From positions 26,003,851 through 26,067,850 of the forward strand of contig NC_079877.1 in assembly GCF_029227915.1 (NCBI RefSeq): a stretch of DNA of 64,000 nucleotides. The letters are read 5' to 3'. The position numbers and the translations under genes were made by a program. The notes beneath the pieces are model-generated. The model made no database searches and had not been told where the DNA came from. It saw only the letters and a program-made list of their open reading frames with translations. Position 1 is the first letter of the stretch. Every line of letters begins with the position of its first letter. Source of the stretch: Hydractinia symbiolongicarpus. Taxonomy: Eukaryota; Cnidaria; Hydrozoa; Anthoathecata; Hydractiniidae. Positions 7,801 to 18,315 of the stretch are shown here, piece after piece.

Positions 7801-10800
7801 ATGGCTACTGGGGATTTACACCTAGCTCGGTTGAACAAGCTGTGTCGAATATGTGGAAACACTCTGCCTGGACGATCACATATTGTCCAAGAGCACATAA
7901 AGAACTTGGACAGTATTTTCAGAGCTGATTTTTATTCTGATCGGGCAGGCATTCACCCAAAAAAATTCTGTCACTCGTGCTTTGCTACAATAAGTAATGT
8001 CCTAAAACGTGACTCAGCTACCGCTATTGTGCCTGTTAAATGGTATACACATAAAGACACCGAGTGCAAAACATGCATATTAAGTGCACAAAAAAAGAGA
8101 GGTGGCAAACCTATGAAAAGAAGGGGCGGTGGTAACCCAACACACAAAGCTGTGGATTCCGCAGAAAAAACTTGGACACCCCTAGAACTTAATAAAATTT
8201 ACAGAAAAACCTCTGAACTTTTTGACTATAGTGGAAACGTTCTCTCAGACATAAATATCAGTGAAGGCAACTGGGAACATCTGATTTGTGCTTTGTGTAG
8301 CAATATTTTAAAAAGGCCATTAATGATAAACCAATGTAACCACGTGTTTTGTGCCTTGTGTTTAACAAATTGGTTGGAAAATTCAAATAGATGTCCCACC
8401 TGCAGCATCCCAACAACACCCGGGGATGTCTCGCCTGGTTTGTGCATTTCCAGGATTTTAAACACACGAGTTGTCAAGGGAACATGTGGTTGTTCATTTA
8501 AACTGCTGTCTGCACAATCGCACACATGCTCTCCAGCATTGTCATTTACAACACTAGAGATGATGCAGTTGAGCCCTTCCAAGCCTGTACCGAAAAAGGT
8601 AGAAGAATGCATTGCTCATGTGGTTGGAATAAAAATGCAGCAGTCAAACTTGCCGAATAAAACTGTCCAATTGCCCAGTGGAAGTTCACAAGTAAGATTA
8701 CTTATGTATGGAGTGGACTCAGTAAAAGTGATTTGACATTGACTTTTTTTAACAAGCAACTGATTTTCAAACGGCTGATAAAGCAAAAAATTTTGATCTT
8801 AGCAATTTTAAGGCTGAAATCAAAACTGAAAATAAGTTGCTTTTGTATATGTCTATATATGTGCATACCTAGGTTATCATTTTTTTACAATTCCAGTGAA
8901 ATGTTTCTTATACACATTTTTTATACAAAAAACAAGCCATAATAAGAACAAGACAAATTTTAAAATGTTCAGAGTAAATAATTAAAAATAATAATAAATA
9001 TAAGTAAGTGGCTAGAGGGGTCACAGAATATAGGAAGTTTTGGGGGTCAATAAAAACCATTCTATATATTAGGAGATTTACTAAAATTTTGATGTGCCCA
9101 CCCTAAATGCTAAGGCGTCTACATCGTTAAGTGATCTTATATAAAAAATGTGTATAACTACTTTATACAAAAATACAAAACTATGCTATGTTATATTAAA
9201 AATAATGTACACATAATTGTCTGTAACAATATGATAATTTTAATAGTAATATTACATTTTACATAAAACAAATTAATAACATATGTTCCATATTTTAGCC
9301 ATTGACAATAACACCCATTAGAATTCCTCGCAAGTCTTCTGATGAAACATGTGAAAGGAATGTGCGGAAAAGAGCAAATACAGCCAAGGAGTTAATCCAT
9401 CTGATGTCTGGTGAAGAAACCCAATCTGTCACAAAACAGACCACAGCACTGCTAAAGTCTATGGAAGAAAGTGACAGAAATACTATCATTAAAAATTTGG
9501 GTACAGAAGTCATTATTCCAGCCAATCACATCACAGCAATGAAATCAAATTTAAACATGCCATGGAATCAACTACGTGAAATATCACGTTGGTTGAAAAC
9601 ATTCAACATAAAAATTGAATCAGAAAAAAAAGCAAGAAGTGTCGCTGCTGAATGGGTAGGCCAAGGACTGAGAGTTGAGCTGGCTCCTCTCACCAAATTA
9701 TCAGTTGGAAACAGGGTATCCGTTATACCTAGGCCCTGGGGGTATCTGTATAATGTAGTTGGCCACATTCTGTATCAACTCAAAAAGCTAGAATGTCACA
9801 ATTTACTTGTAAAACATAGTTTCATTCCTGACAATGAGATCCATGTTAAAATTGGTGGAGACCATGGAGGAAATAGTTTTAAAATGGCATATCAAATAGG
9901 CAATGTTCTAAACCCAAACAAGAAGGAAAACACAATAATGTTTAGCATTTTTGAAGGTAACAAACATTAATGCAATATATTACAAATATGAAAAAAAAAA
10001 AATTAAAACTGGAATTTCCAAAATTCTATGCATGTGATGTCTAATTGTGATCTAAAGTAGAAATGATCTAAGTGATCTAAAGTAGAAATCAAAACATTTT
10101 TTATATTTTTTTTTTAAATTAGGGAAAGACACAAGAACAAACTTAAGAGTCTGCCTTGAACGGTTTCGACCACAAATAAAAATGCTGCAACAAGTCAAAT
10201 ATAAAGAGTCGATATTCCGTGTATTTATGTATGGCGACTACGAATTTCTGTGTGCAATGTATGGTATAACTGGTGCAAATGGTAAATATTAATTACTTAA
10301 GATCTGGGGCAAGTTGCTAGTTGATAATCAAAATTAATTAATTTTTGACCACAAATAAAAATGCTGCAACAAGTCAAATATAAAGAGTCGATATTCCGTG
10401 TATTTATGTATGGCGACTACGAATTTCTGTGTGCAATGTATGGTATAACTGGTGCAAATGGTAAATATTAATTACTTAAGATCTGGGGCAAGTTGCTAGT
10501 TGATAATCAAAATTAATTAATTTTTACAGAACTTTTTTTGCAACTTCATAAAGTTCCTGTAGTTTAACAATGGGTTTTTACTACGCAGATATGGGAAATG
10601 CATAGTTAAAAATGGTTTATTTTTAAAAGTTTCTAATAAAATATGTATACTTTAACATTTGTGTTTAGGGCGTCACAGCTGTTTGTTTTGCAACATTACC
10701 TCAAAACTAATGAACATCCCAGTGTTTACTCGCAAGAAATTTAAGAAAAGGTCACTGGCGACACTTGAAGAAAATTTAGCAGATTTCCGTGAAAGTGGTG

Positions 10801-12478
10801 GGAGCCCTAAAAATGCGAAAGAATTTTATAATGTCATTGACAACATATTTTTTGACATACCTATTGATCAAGTATACATCATATTTTTATGCTTTTCCAC
10901 TGCAAGTTGATTTAATAATCCCAAAATAAAATCTATATAAACACCTAATTTTAGGTCTGTATTCCTGGTCTTCATATTTCCTTGGGTGTATATCAAAAGA
11001 TGTTTAAAATGTTTGAGTCTTCTTGCCAAGACTATGATGTAAAAATAGCTCTGCTGTTGGCAACAGAAGACAATGAACTGGATTCAGATTATGGTGACTA
11101 CATCGAAGTCCTTAAAGAAACAAATGACTTGCAGCAAAAGCTGGAAGATGAAAAAGCCAAATTAGCAAACCAGCAAGATCAGTTAAACTGGCTTGTAATA
11201 TCTGGTGGCTTACAACGAAATATACTGACGTACGAGAAAAGTATAATAAAAACTGAGAAGAAAATCACAGAATTAGAATTAGAAATCTCAACCTTGGGAA
11301 ACAACAAAAGAATTTTAGTGGGTATGATCATTTTTATTACCTAAGTAATTTTTTGTGATATTCGCAAATGTTTTTTTGTCTGGAAATTCCAAGAAATTTA
11401 ATTCCCGAAAAAAAACTTTCCAAAATTATAATTTTCATTCTGATCTTATGATGCAAGCCTTATATTCTCTCCAATCTAAAGCTATGTTTAATAGTTTGTT
11501 CATCTTATTTTAGGTGTTGGTCCTTGTGCTTCTTCAATAGATAAAACGCTGCAAAAAATGGGTGTTGAACGTCAGGCCTACCATGGCCAAAGTTTTATCG
11601 GCAACCATGTACATAAATTGCTAAAGGTTTGTTAATACTAACAATAATGTAGCAATTTAAAAATAACATATTTAAAGAAAATTAAAAAAACAATCTTGCT
11701 CTTATAGAAAGAAAACATCCAAAATTTAACATCCAGCATTAAAGAGATTGTTGCAGCACAAAAGCATGATGACCAGCTTATTCACAGTGTGAATTTAGAA
11801 ATGGATAAGTACGACATGTTATTTACTTACTTTGCAGAAGTTCATAACATTTACAATTCGGCAAAATATCTGTCATGTGAGGAAATACTGGCTTTAGGTG
11901 AGAAACTTGTTCCTTTTTTTAATAATAAATAAGTTTTTTTTAAAATTTCATGTGCCAAAAACAAAACAAAAAGAAAGAATAATATACATATAGTACATAA
12001 TTCTAGAAATTTCAATTAATAAATTCATGATGCATCTGCGAACTAACTGGCCAAAAGTTAATATTTCACCAAAACTGCATATGCTTGAAGATCATGTCAC
12101 TGAGTTCATAGCAAAATGGAATGTTGGATTTGGGTTTTATGGCGAACAAGGTAAACAGCCACTTAAATTTGTAACCTGGTAACACCAAAATTTGTGTTTT
12201 TTACCAAAATGTGTTATTTTTCAGAAAATGTGTAGCTAGCTAGCTTAAATGTCAAATTATAACATTTTTAAGGTGGAGAAAGCTTGCATCATGAAATCAA
12301 CAGGATGTCGAGCAGGTACAGCTGCATCAAAAACCCAGTCGAGCGGTTACGAAATACATTAAAGCAACATTTTGTTAATGTAAATCCTGAATCGAGCCAA
12401 TTAAAACCAAAAATTAAAAAAAGAAAAATTGCACATATCTTTAACTGCATATTAGCATTACTTTGCAAGCTCCTTTAG
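7801..12478 (+). CDS. RAG1-like recombinase, nine exons, 976 residues
   Basis: Exons, all with GT/AG borders and joining in frame: 7801-8691, 9299-9956, 10123-10281, 10669-10871, 10955-11321, 11514-11626, 11708-11897, 12007-12150, 12273-12478. The start ATG 7801 has the context CAAGATGG. Residues 15-92 match the RAG1 zinc N-terminal region in order: CRICGN, SIFR, a second pair HPKKFCHSC, then CKTC. Residues 163-201 are a C3HC4 RING (C163, C166, C179, H181, C184, C187, C198, C201), followed by a Cys/His cluster to 243. A basic patch near 304-325 may equal the nonamer-binding region. The catalytic core has D485 (KIGGDHGG), D555 (YGDYEFL) and E911 (GGESLHHE). The zinc ligands C574/C577 and H885/H890 sit 19 residues after the second D and 21 before the E, against 19 and 20 in mouse RAG1 (D708-C727, H942-E962). 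Residues 687-756 form a predicted coiled coil in the region between the zinc ligands. All key residues are intact. RAG1-like genes have been reported in cnidarians; V(D)J recombination has not. An active or domesticated recombinase is likely; DNA substrates are unknown. Confidence 0.9.
10168..10525 (+). repeat. Perfect 179 bp tandem duplication across RAG1-like exon 3
   Basis: 10168-10346 is repeated without a difference that I could find at 10347-10525. The unit covers the last 114 bp of exon 3, including the codon for catalytic D555, its splice donor and 65 bp of intron. The second copy has a donor but no upstream acceptor, so it should be spliced out as intron. It is very recent, polymorphic, or an assembly artefact. 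Confidence 0.95.
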
Positions 12479-13190
12479 TCTTTGCATTATTGGTGGATCA
12501 GCTGGTCTAGAAAGAAAAAGAATTGAACAGTTAATTAGCTTACTACATGCATAGTTCATTTTTATTTGACTTTTTGTCGAGCTTACGTTAGTAGTGTATG
12601 AGACGCAGAAACCTTATTTAGAGTTACAGAATTGTTTATATAGAATGTTGTTTAGTGTTGTTATTCTGTGAAATATTAGCTTAGTAAACTACAACAGTTT
12701 TAATGCCTACAATAAATCATACAGTAGATTATGTCAAAGAGGGAGTTAAAATTTTCAGGTTTTACACTAACTTTTATTGCCAGAATTCAGCGCTCTAGCA
12801 TTCTTTCAGAAGTACTGATACAGTTTTTTCGTTTTTATTACCTTGTAGATGAGCCTTTCAGCTTTCCAAAAATATATAATACACCAGCCACATAACTTCG
12901 CAACGTCCACAAAACCAAAAATTAGTTGGAACAAGTTGCCATGTTAATTTTAACAAAAAAAAGTATGCCTTCAAAACTGCCACAGTATTACTCCAACAGC
13001 ATGCTTGTCACAAAGGTAAAAGAAAGATTTAGCTTCCAGCGTGTTGAAATGCTTTAAAAAACTAAATTAAATCCACTGAAATAGATTCTATCATGCAAAA
13101 GCGATTTCAAAAAGTTAGTTACTTATTTATCATGATTGTTTTTATTTGCGCCCGCCATCTTGCGCCTCAACGTGGCCGTAATTATTGACG
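12479..13190 (+). other. 3' flank of the RAG1-like gene
   Basis: Noncoding. A polyadenylation signal AATAAA lies at 12711-12716, 233 bp after the stop. No second gene is present between the stop and the right inverted repeat. Confidence 0.55.
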
Positions 13191-13227
13191 CATGCGCAGT
13201 CTTAGTTTCCGCTCTGAAACAGCCGTG
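13191..13227 (-). repeat. Right terminal inverted repeat of the putative RAG1-like element
   Basis: Read on the minus strand: CACGGCTGTTTCAG, a 2 bp spacer (AG), CGGAAACT, then a block ending AGACTGCGCATG; 37 bp in all. The blocks match the left repeat with one mismatch, but the spacer is exactly 10 bp shorter. Followed on the plus strand by CCCA (13228-13231). Confidence 0.6.
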
Positions 13228-13231
13228 CCCA

Positions 13232-14003
13232 CGCCAATATACGGGTCTTTGCGTGGGTCAAAATTCGAGGACCGATAGGTAGTTGTGCGAAAATTTAGAG
13301 GATTTCTGTATTGAATATCGGAATAGTTTATATAGAGAAGAAAAAGCAAACTTAAATTTAACAGAATCGATAAAAAATATATAGGGCCAAAAAATGGGCT
13401 TTGCTTGTATTTAATGAAGAAGAGGCGAACAAAAGACTATTTTGTGGCAACCAGAAAATAAATTTTAAGCGAGAGAAAAATATTTATTAATTTCTAAATC
13501 CTAAAATCTTTGAAGATAGCTATTATAATAACAAATAAATAACTATATTTCAGAACTAAGTATCCATATATCTTCATGGCAACGTCTTTACAGAATTTTC
13601 ATGGCTGCATGGGGTGAAAATAAGTAGGTTTTGGGTGTACTTACCAATAAAAATCAAAAATAGGATCTTTGACTTGAGATAACCAAGAATATTTTACGTA
13701 CTATAGTGCTAACAGCCTTTTATAACCTTTGGGTTTAAACTTCTTTGAAGTAAAGAAATATCTGTCATGACCAACAACAATGTTTTTTTCATGTTTGAGT
13801 CCCTTTTCTGCACCATACTATCAACTTTCAACGATAAAGTTTATGATGAGATGGCGCCAAATTTGAATAAATATACAGACCGGAAACATTCAATAACAAA
13901 TGAAACGAATATGGCGGCTTCATTTTTATTCCGTGAATCTTTACTTTCTTTATCTTTCCTCGCAAATCTTTTTAGCAAGTTCAGTAGTATAAAAAAATGA
14001 AAA
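13232..14003. other. Noncoding stretch, nothing recognised
   Basis: AT-rich, no frame with supporting signal. It ends at the border of the large tandem duplication. Confidence 0.4.
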
Positions 14004-15180
14004 TAATGTTCTTTTCACTTGTCCAACATTTTTGCTATTTTGATCTTCAGGTTCTTCTAATCACTTTGTGTACATTGACTCGTGACCATCACAAGAAAGA
14101 AAAAAATATCCCACTGTTTTTTAATTTAGCCACCCGTTTGGCAAATGTGTAAAAACACTCAATTATAAATAATTCAGCACTCACTAAGACGTAAACAAAT
14201 TTGATTTATAGTTGGACTGTTTTATGGAGCAGACGACCAAGTAAGTCAGTCTGGTCTTTAAAATCAACACTTATCATTAAATTTCATTCAACAGCCGTGC
14301 CGCAACGCAGTTCGCCTCTTCTTTAAACCCGTATAGGCGAAAACCCGTAAAGGGACAAATTCTGTTGATCGTAAAGAACGGAAATTATATAAATATCAAT
14401 ATTTGTCAGCTGTATGTGTTAAAACGTTACAAAAATTAACAGCGTAAAAAATATCTATATATAAAAAATTTTAGACAATCAAAAAATCTTAAAAAATAAA
14501 AAAAGTAAGGCTGCTTATTTAGCCACGTTATTAAATATGTTGTCCACTCAGATTGACAGTAATATAATAGATTAAGGCAGAAATATGAAATATCGCAAAT
14601 CTGGCATTTCACTGGCTGGAATATTTCACATATAACTTCGATGCTTTAGCACGTGACTCAGACATCCCCGCAAAACAAATGACGTTGCGTCACAAGCATG
14701 TTAATCAGATTCCAATGTTTCTCAGGTATGCAAATAAAGACAAGTGACAAAATCTTGTTCGTTCATACACCCGCCCTTTTCATAAGCAACTCAAAAAATT
14801 CGGCTCAAGGTTAAGGTTTTATTTTTTACATGCTAACTGTTGCATACTTAATACTTATCGACTATCTATTTGAAAAGAAAAATTCAATTTTGTTCTTGCT
14901 CCGTAAGTTACTGCACCAATAAAAACAAACGTGGAAATGATACTTAATGACGTTTTCTGTATGAAACTTTAAAAACATTTCTGGAAAACAACTGTTTTCC
15001 TTGTAATCCCTGTTTTTAACTTTTTTTCCCACTTCAGGCTGGGTTGTTACTTACAAGTTTCTTCGTCTTTTAAAACTCATGTTGCTTATAAAAAGAAGTG
15101 TGCATGCATAATTAGACTAATGTATAAAATGAAAAGATAAATTAAAATAAGATTTCAAGGTTATCGATCATAGTTTTAGA

Positions 15181-17138
15181 TCATAGTTCTATCTCGTCCA
15201 TTTGTGAATAATAAATAATAACATTATACCAGTCCAATACTTCCAGTTCATTTTCACCGCGAAGCTTCCATACCCTTCCTTCCTCTTGTATGATCAACAT
15301 ACACGCATCTTCGCTGTTCACACTCACAGGCAATCCGCGCAAATAAATCGCACCGGACAACTTCCCGTCCTCTTTTTTAGAATAATGCAAGTAACCAGCC
15401 GGCGTCACTTCGAAGTGTCGTCGATCCCACTTTGGGTTACGCTTCTTGCCTCCGCTGAGTTTTTCCAAGTAGCCGCTCTTCACTGGAAACGACAATTCAT
15501 CGTCGCTTTCGAACCCTGACTTTTGTCGTTCTATTACAGTCGCTTTCTTCAGCGAATATACTCTCGTAAGTGTGTCGTCTTTTAGTTTGGTTGTGTGCGT
15601 TACAACTTCTTCATACGCGTCCTTTACAGGTGAAACCATGGGTAAAGATTGCCTTTTCTTGTCTACACTTGCCTGGGTCGTTGGGTCAGAAGAAACTGGG
15701 TGATTTTCGCTCAGCTCTTTAACGACTACATTTTCTTTCGAATTCTGCTCGGCGTGTGTTTTTAACTCGTGTTCTTTTCTGTTCGACATCCTTCTCTGTT
15801 TCTGTTCCACGCTCTCTACGGCCCTTTGAAGTTGCTTCATAAAATTCGACACGTTCATCATCCAAACTTGAAAGTCCGCAGTTGGACTTTCTCCAAATTT
15901 CTTTTTCAGCAACAGCGACATCTCTTTGGTGGTATGACAACACACCTCCAGTACACCAATCCGCATTAAATAGTTTTCTGCAAATTGCACAACGTTCTCC
16001 AGGAAGTCCCGACTCAGCATGCTTGACATCTCTTTGCTGACTTTAATCAGCTTCTCCACATCCTTTTTCATGATTTCAACTTCAGCGATCAATCCCTTCA
16101 AAGAGGCGTCAATCGGCGTCAGCAATCCAGGCATAACCTTGTAACACATCAAACATGCTTTGTCTGTCTCGTATAACTCTTCAGTTAGATACTGCAATAA
16201 TGTATGTTTCTTATCCGCACTTCTCACTTCAACTAACTTCACAAGAGCGCTTAGTTTAAACCCGTACGCCCGACCACGATTGGTTCCACCGTTCATATAG
16301 TTACCTAACGATAACACGTATTCTAATAGTCTTACAAAATCTTTGTTATCGATTAGTGTTTTGCAGGCTTCCATCAGTTTTTTTATCGGTTCCTCGATGC
16401 CCGCTAATTCATCAGGTAGCTCGCGAACCGTTAGTAAAATATCCAATCTCTTGCCGAGTTGTGAAATGTGACATAATTTATGCATAAACTGGTCAACACT
16501 GGGCATGTCGTTTATATTTCCTTGAAATGACTTATACATCTCAATCTCCTCCGTTGTGGGTTGAAAACGTTTCAATGACGTGATTTGCTCAGATGACAAC
16601 CCAGCGTCTTCATGGAGAACACTTAATTTGTCTTCAATATCGGAACTAGATAGCTTAAACCCGCTTAAAAATATGCCAAAGTTTTGTGCTTTTCTGGGAT
16701 CCAACAATGTCTTTTGTACTGGTTTAATGTTCTTTTCAGGTTTTGAAACAATTTTTTCAGCGTTTGAACTCTCTGTTCCAGTATTGAATAATTTTTCCAG
16801 CTTGCTTGTGTCCAAATGCATCATCCTATCTTGAGCCTCCTTCCATATCGATGATGTTATTAAATTATCGGGAATCTTAGTCCAAAACAGAGGCTTCATT
16901 TTTAAATTGGGTATCACATCTTCCTTCGCTGGTAGGTGCAACGACATGGCACCCGTTCCTGGCAGTGGTGGAGGTGGAGGTACGGCACCTAGGGGTGGGG
17001 CGGGCGGTATATCATCGGTTTTGATTTCAACCACAGGAACATTTGTTAAAGTATGAACAGGGCTACTTGGACTGCTCCGCACGGTCGTTTTATCATTGGT
17101 AGGTTTTTGTTCGAATGTATGGGATTGATAGACCTTGT
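15181..17138 (-). pseudogene. Truncated duplicate of the PH-domain formin
   Basis: Encodes residues identical to the last 633 of the full formin: FH1 proline runs, the whole FH2 domain and the C-terminal PH domain, ending at the same stop. At the duplication border (17138/17139) the frame runs into 3' flank sequence and meets a stop 13 codons further upstream. The first codon that could be read as a start, at 17082, is GTG, and the first in-frame ATG falls inside FH1. There is no promoter or first exon. I therefore call it a non-functional partial gene, although a 3'-extended transcript of the full gene could run through it. Confidence 0.85.
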
Positions 17139-18315
17139 TAATGTTCTTTTCACTTGTCCAACATTTTTGCTATTTTGATCTTCAGGTTCTTCTAATCACT
17201 TTGTGTACATTGACTCGTGACCATCACAAGAAAGAAAAAAATATCCCACTGTTTTTTAATTTAGCCACCCGTTTGGCAAATGTGTAAAAACACTCAATTA
17301 TAAATAATTCAGCACTCACTAAGACGTAAACAAATTTGATTTATAGTTGGACTGTTTTATGGAGCAGACGACCAAGTAAGTCAGTCTGGTCTTTAAAATC
17401 AACACTTATCATTAAATTTCATTCAACAGCCGTGCCGCAACGCAGTTCGCCTCTTCTTTAAACCCGTATAGGCGAAAACCCGTAAAGGGACAAATTCTGT
17501 TGATCGTAAAGAACGGAAATTATATAAATATCAATATTTGTCAGCTGTATGTGTTAAAACGTTACAAAAATTAACAGCGTAAAAAATATCTATATATAAA
17601 AAATTTTAGACAATCAAAAAATCTTAAAAAATAAAAAAAGTAAGGCTGCTTATTTAGCCACGTTATTAAATATGTTGTCCACTCAGATTGACAGTAATAT
17701 AATAGATTAAGGCAGAAATATGAAATATCGCAAATCTGGCATTTCACTGGCTGGAATATTTCACATATAACTTCGATGCTTTAGCACGTGACTCAGACAT
17801 CCCCGCAAAACAAATGACGTTGCGTCACAAGCATGTTAATCAGATTCCAATGTTTCTCAGGTATGCAAATAAAGACAAGTGACAAAATCTTGTTCGTTCA
17901 TACACCCGCCCTTTTCATAAGCAACTCAAAAAATTCGGCTCAAGGTTAAGGTTTTATTTTTTACATGCTAACTGTTGCATACTTAATACTTATCGACTAT
18001 CTATTTGAAAAGAAAAATTCAATTTTGTTCTTGCTCCGTAAGTTACTGCACCAATAAAAACAAACGTGGAAATGATACTTAATGACGTTTTCTGTATGAA
18101 ACTTTAAAAACATTTCTGGAAAACAACTGTTTTCCTTGTAATCCCTGTTTTTAACTTTTTTTCCCACTTCAGGCTGGGTTGTTACTTACAAGTTTCTTCG
18201 TCTTTTAAAACTCATGTTGCTTATAAAAAGAAGTGTGCATGCATAATTAGACTAATGTATAAAATGAAAAGATAAATTAAAATAAGATTTCAAGGTTATC
18301 GATCATAGTTTTAGA
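17139..18315. other. 3' flank of the full formin gene (copy of 14004-15180)
   Basis: Noncoding. Identical in the parts compared to the flank of the truncated copy. Contains CAGCCGTG at 17427-17434, a 10 bp match to the RAG1-like terminal repeat that I consider fortuitous. Confidence 0.5.

Larger units (their letters stand above)
7321..13227 (+). mobile_element. Putative RAG1-like (Transib/RAG superfamily) transposon
   Basis: A 5,907 bp segment bounded by inverted repeats starting CACGGCTGTTTCAG and by a 4 bp direct repeat CCCA (7317-7320, 13228-13231), enclosing a single complete RAG1-like gene. Transib and RAG-family elements end in CAC, carry a GC-rich target duplication (usually 5 bp), and encode this recombinase, so the architecture fits. 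A 4 bp rather than 5 bp duplication is a weak point. No RAG2-like kelch gene fits into the remaining sequence. The alternative is a domesticated gene flanked by chance by two copies of one MITE. Confidence 0.55.

Noticed and set aside
10347-10525. Second copy of RAG1-like exon 3 as an alternative exon
   Set aside because: It lacks the original splice acceptor and the first 45 bp of the exon; no pyrimidine tract plus AG precedes it.
13767-14000. 77-codon frame near the formin duplication
   Set aside because: No start context, domain or conservation signal; length expected by chance in AT-rich DNA with this many frames.
14292-14301. Third copy of the RAG1-like end sequence (CACGGCTGTT on the minus strand)
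   Set aside because: Only 10 bp match, none of the other blocks follow, and its repeat at 17427 is just the formin duplication.
15181-17082. Truncated formin as an independent functional gene
   Set aside because: No ATG before FH1, no upstream exon or promoter, and a stop just beyond the duplication border.
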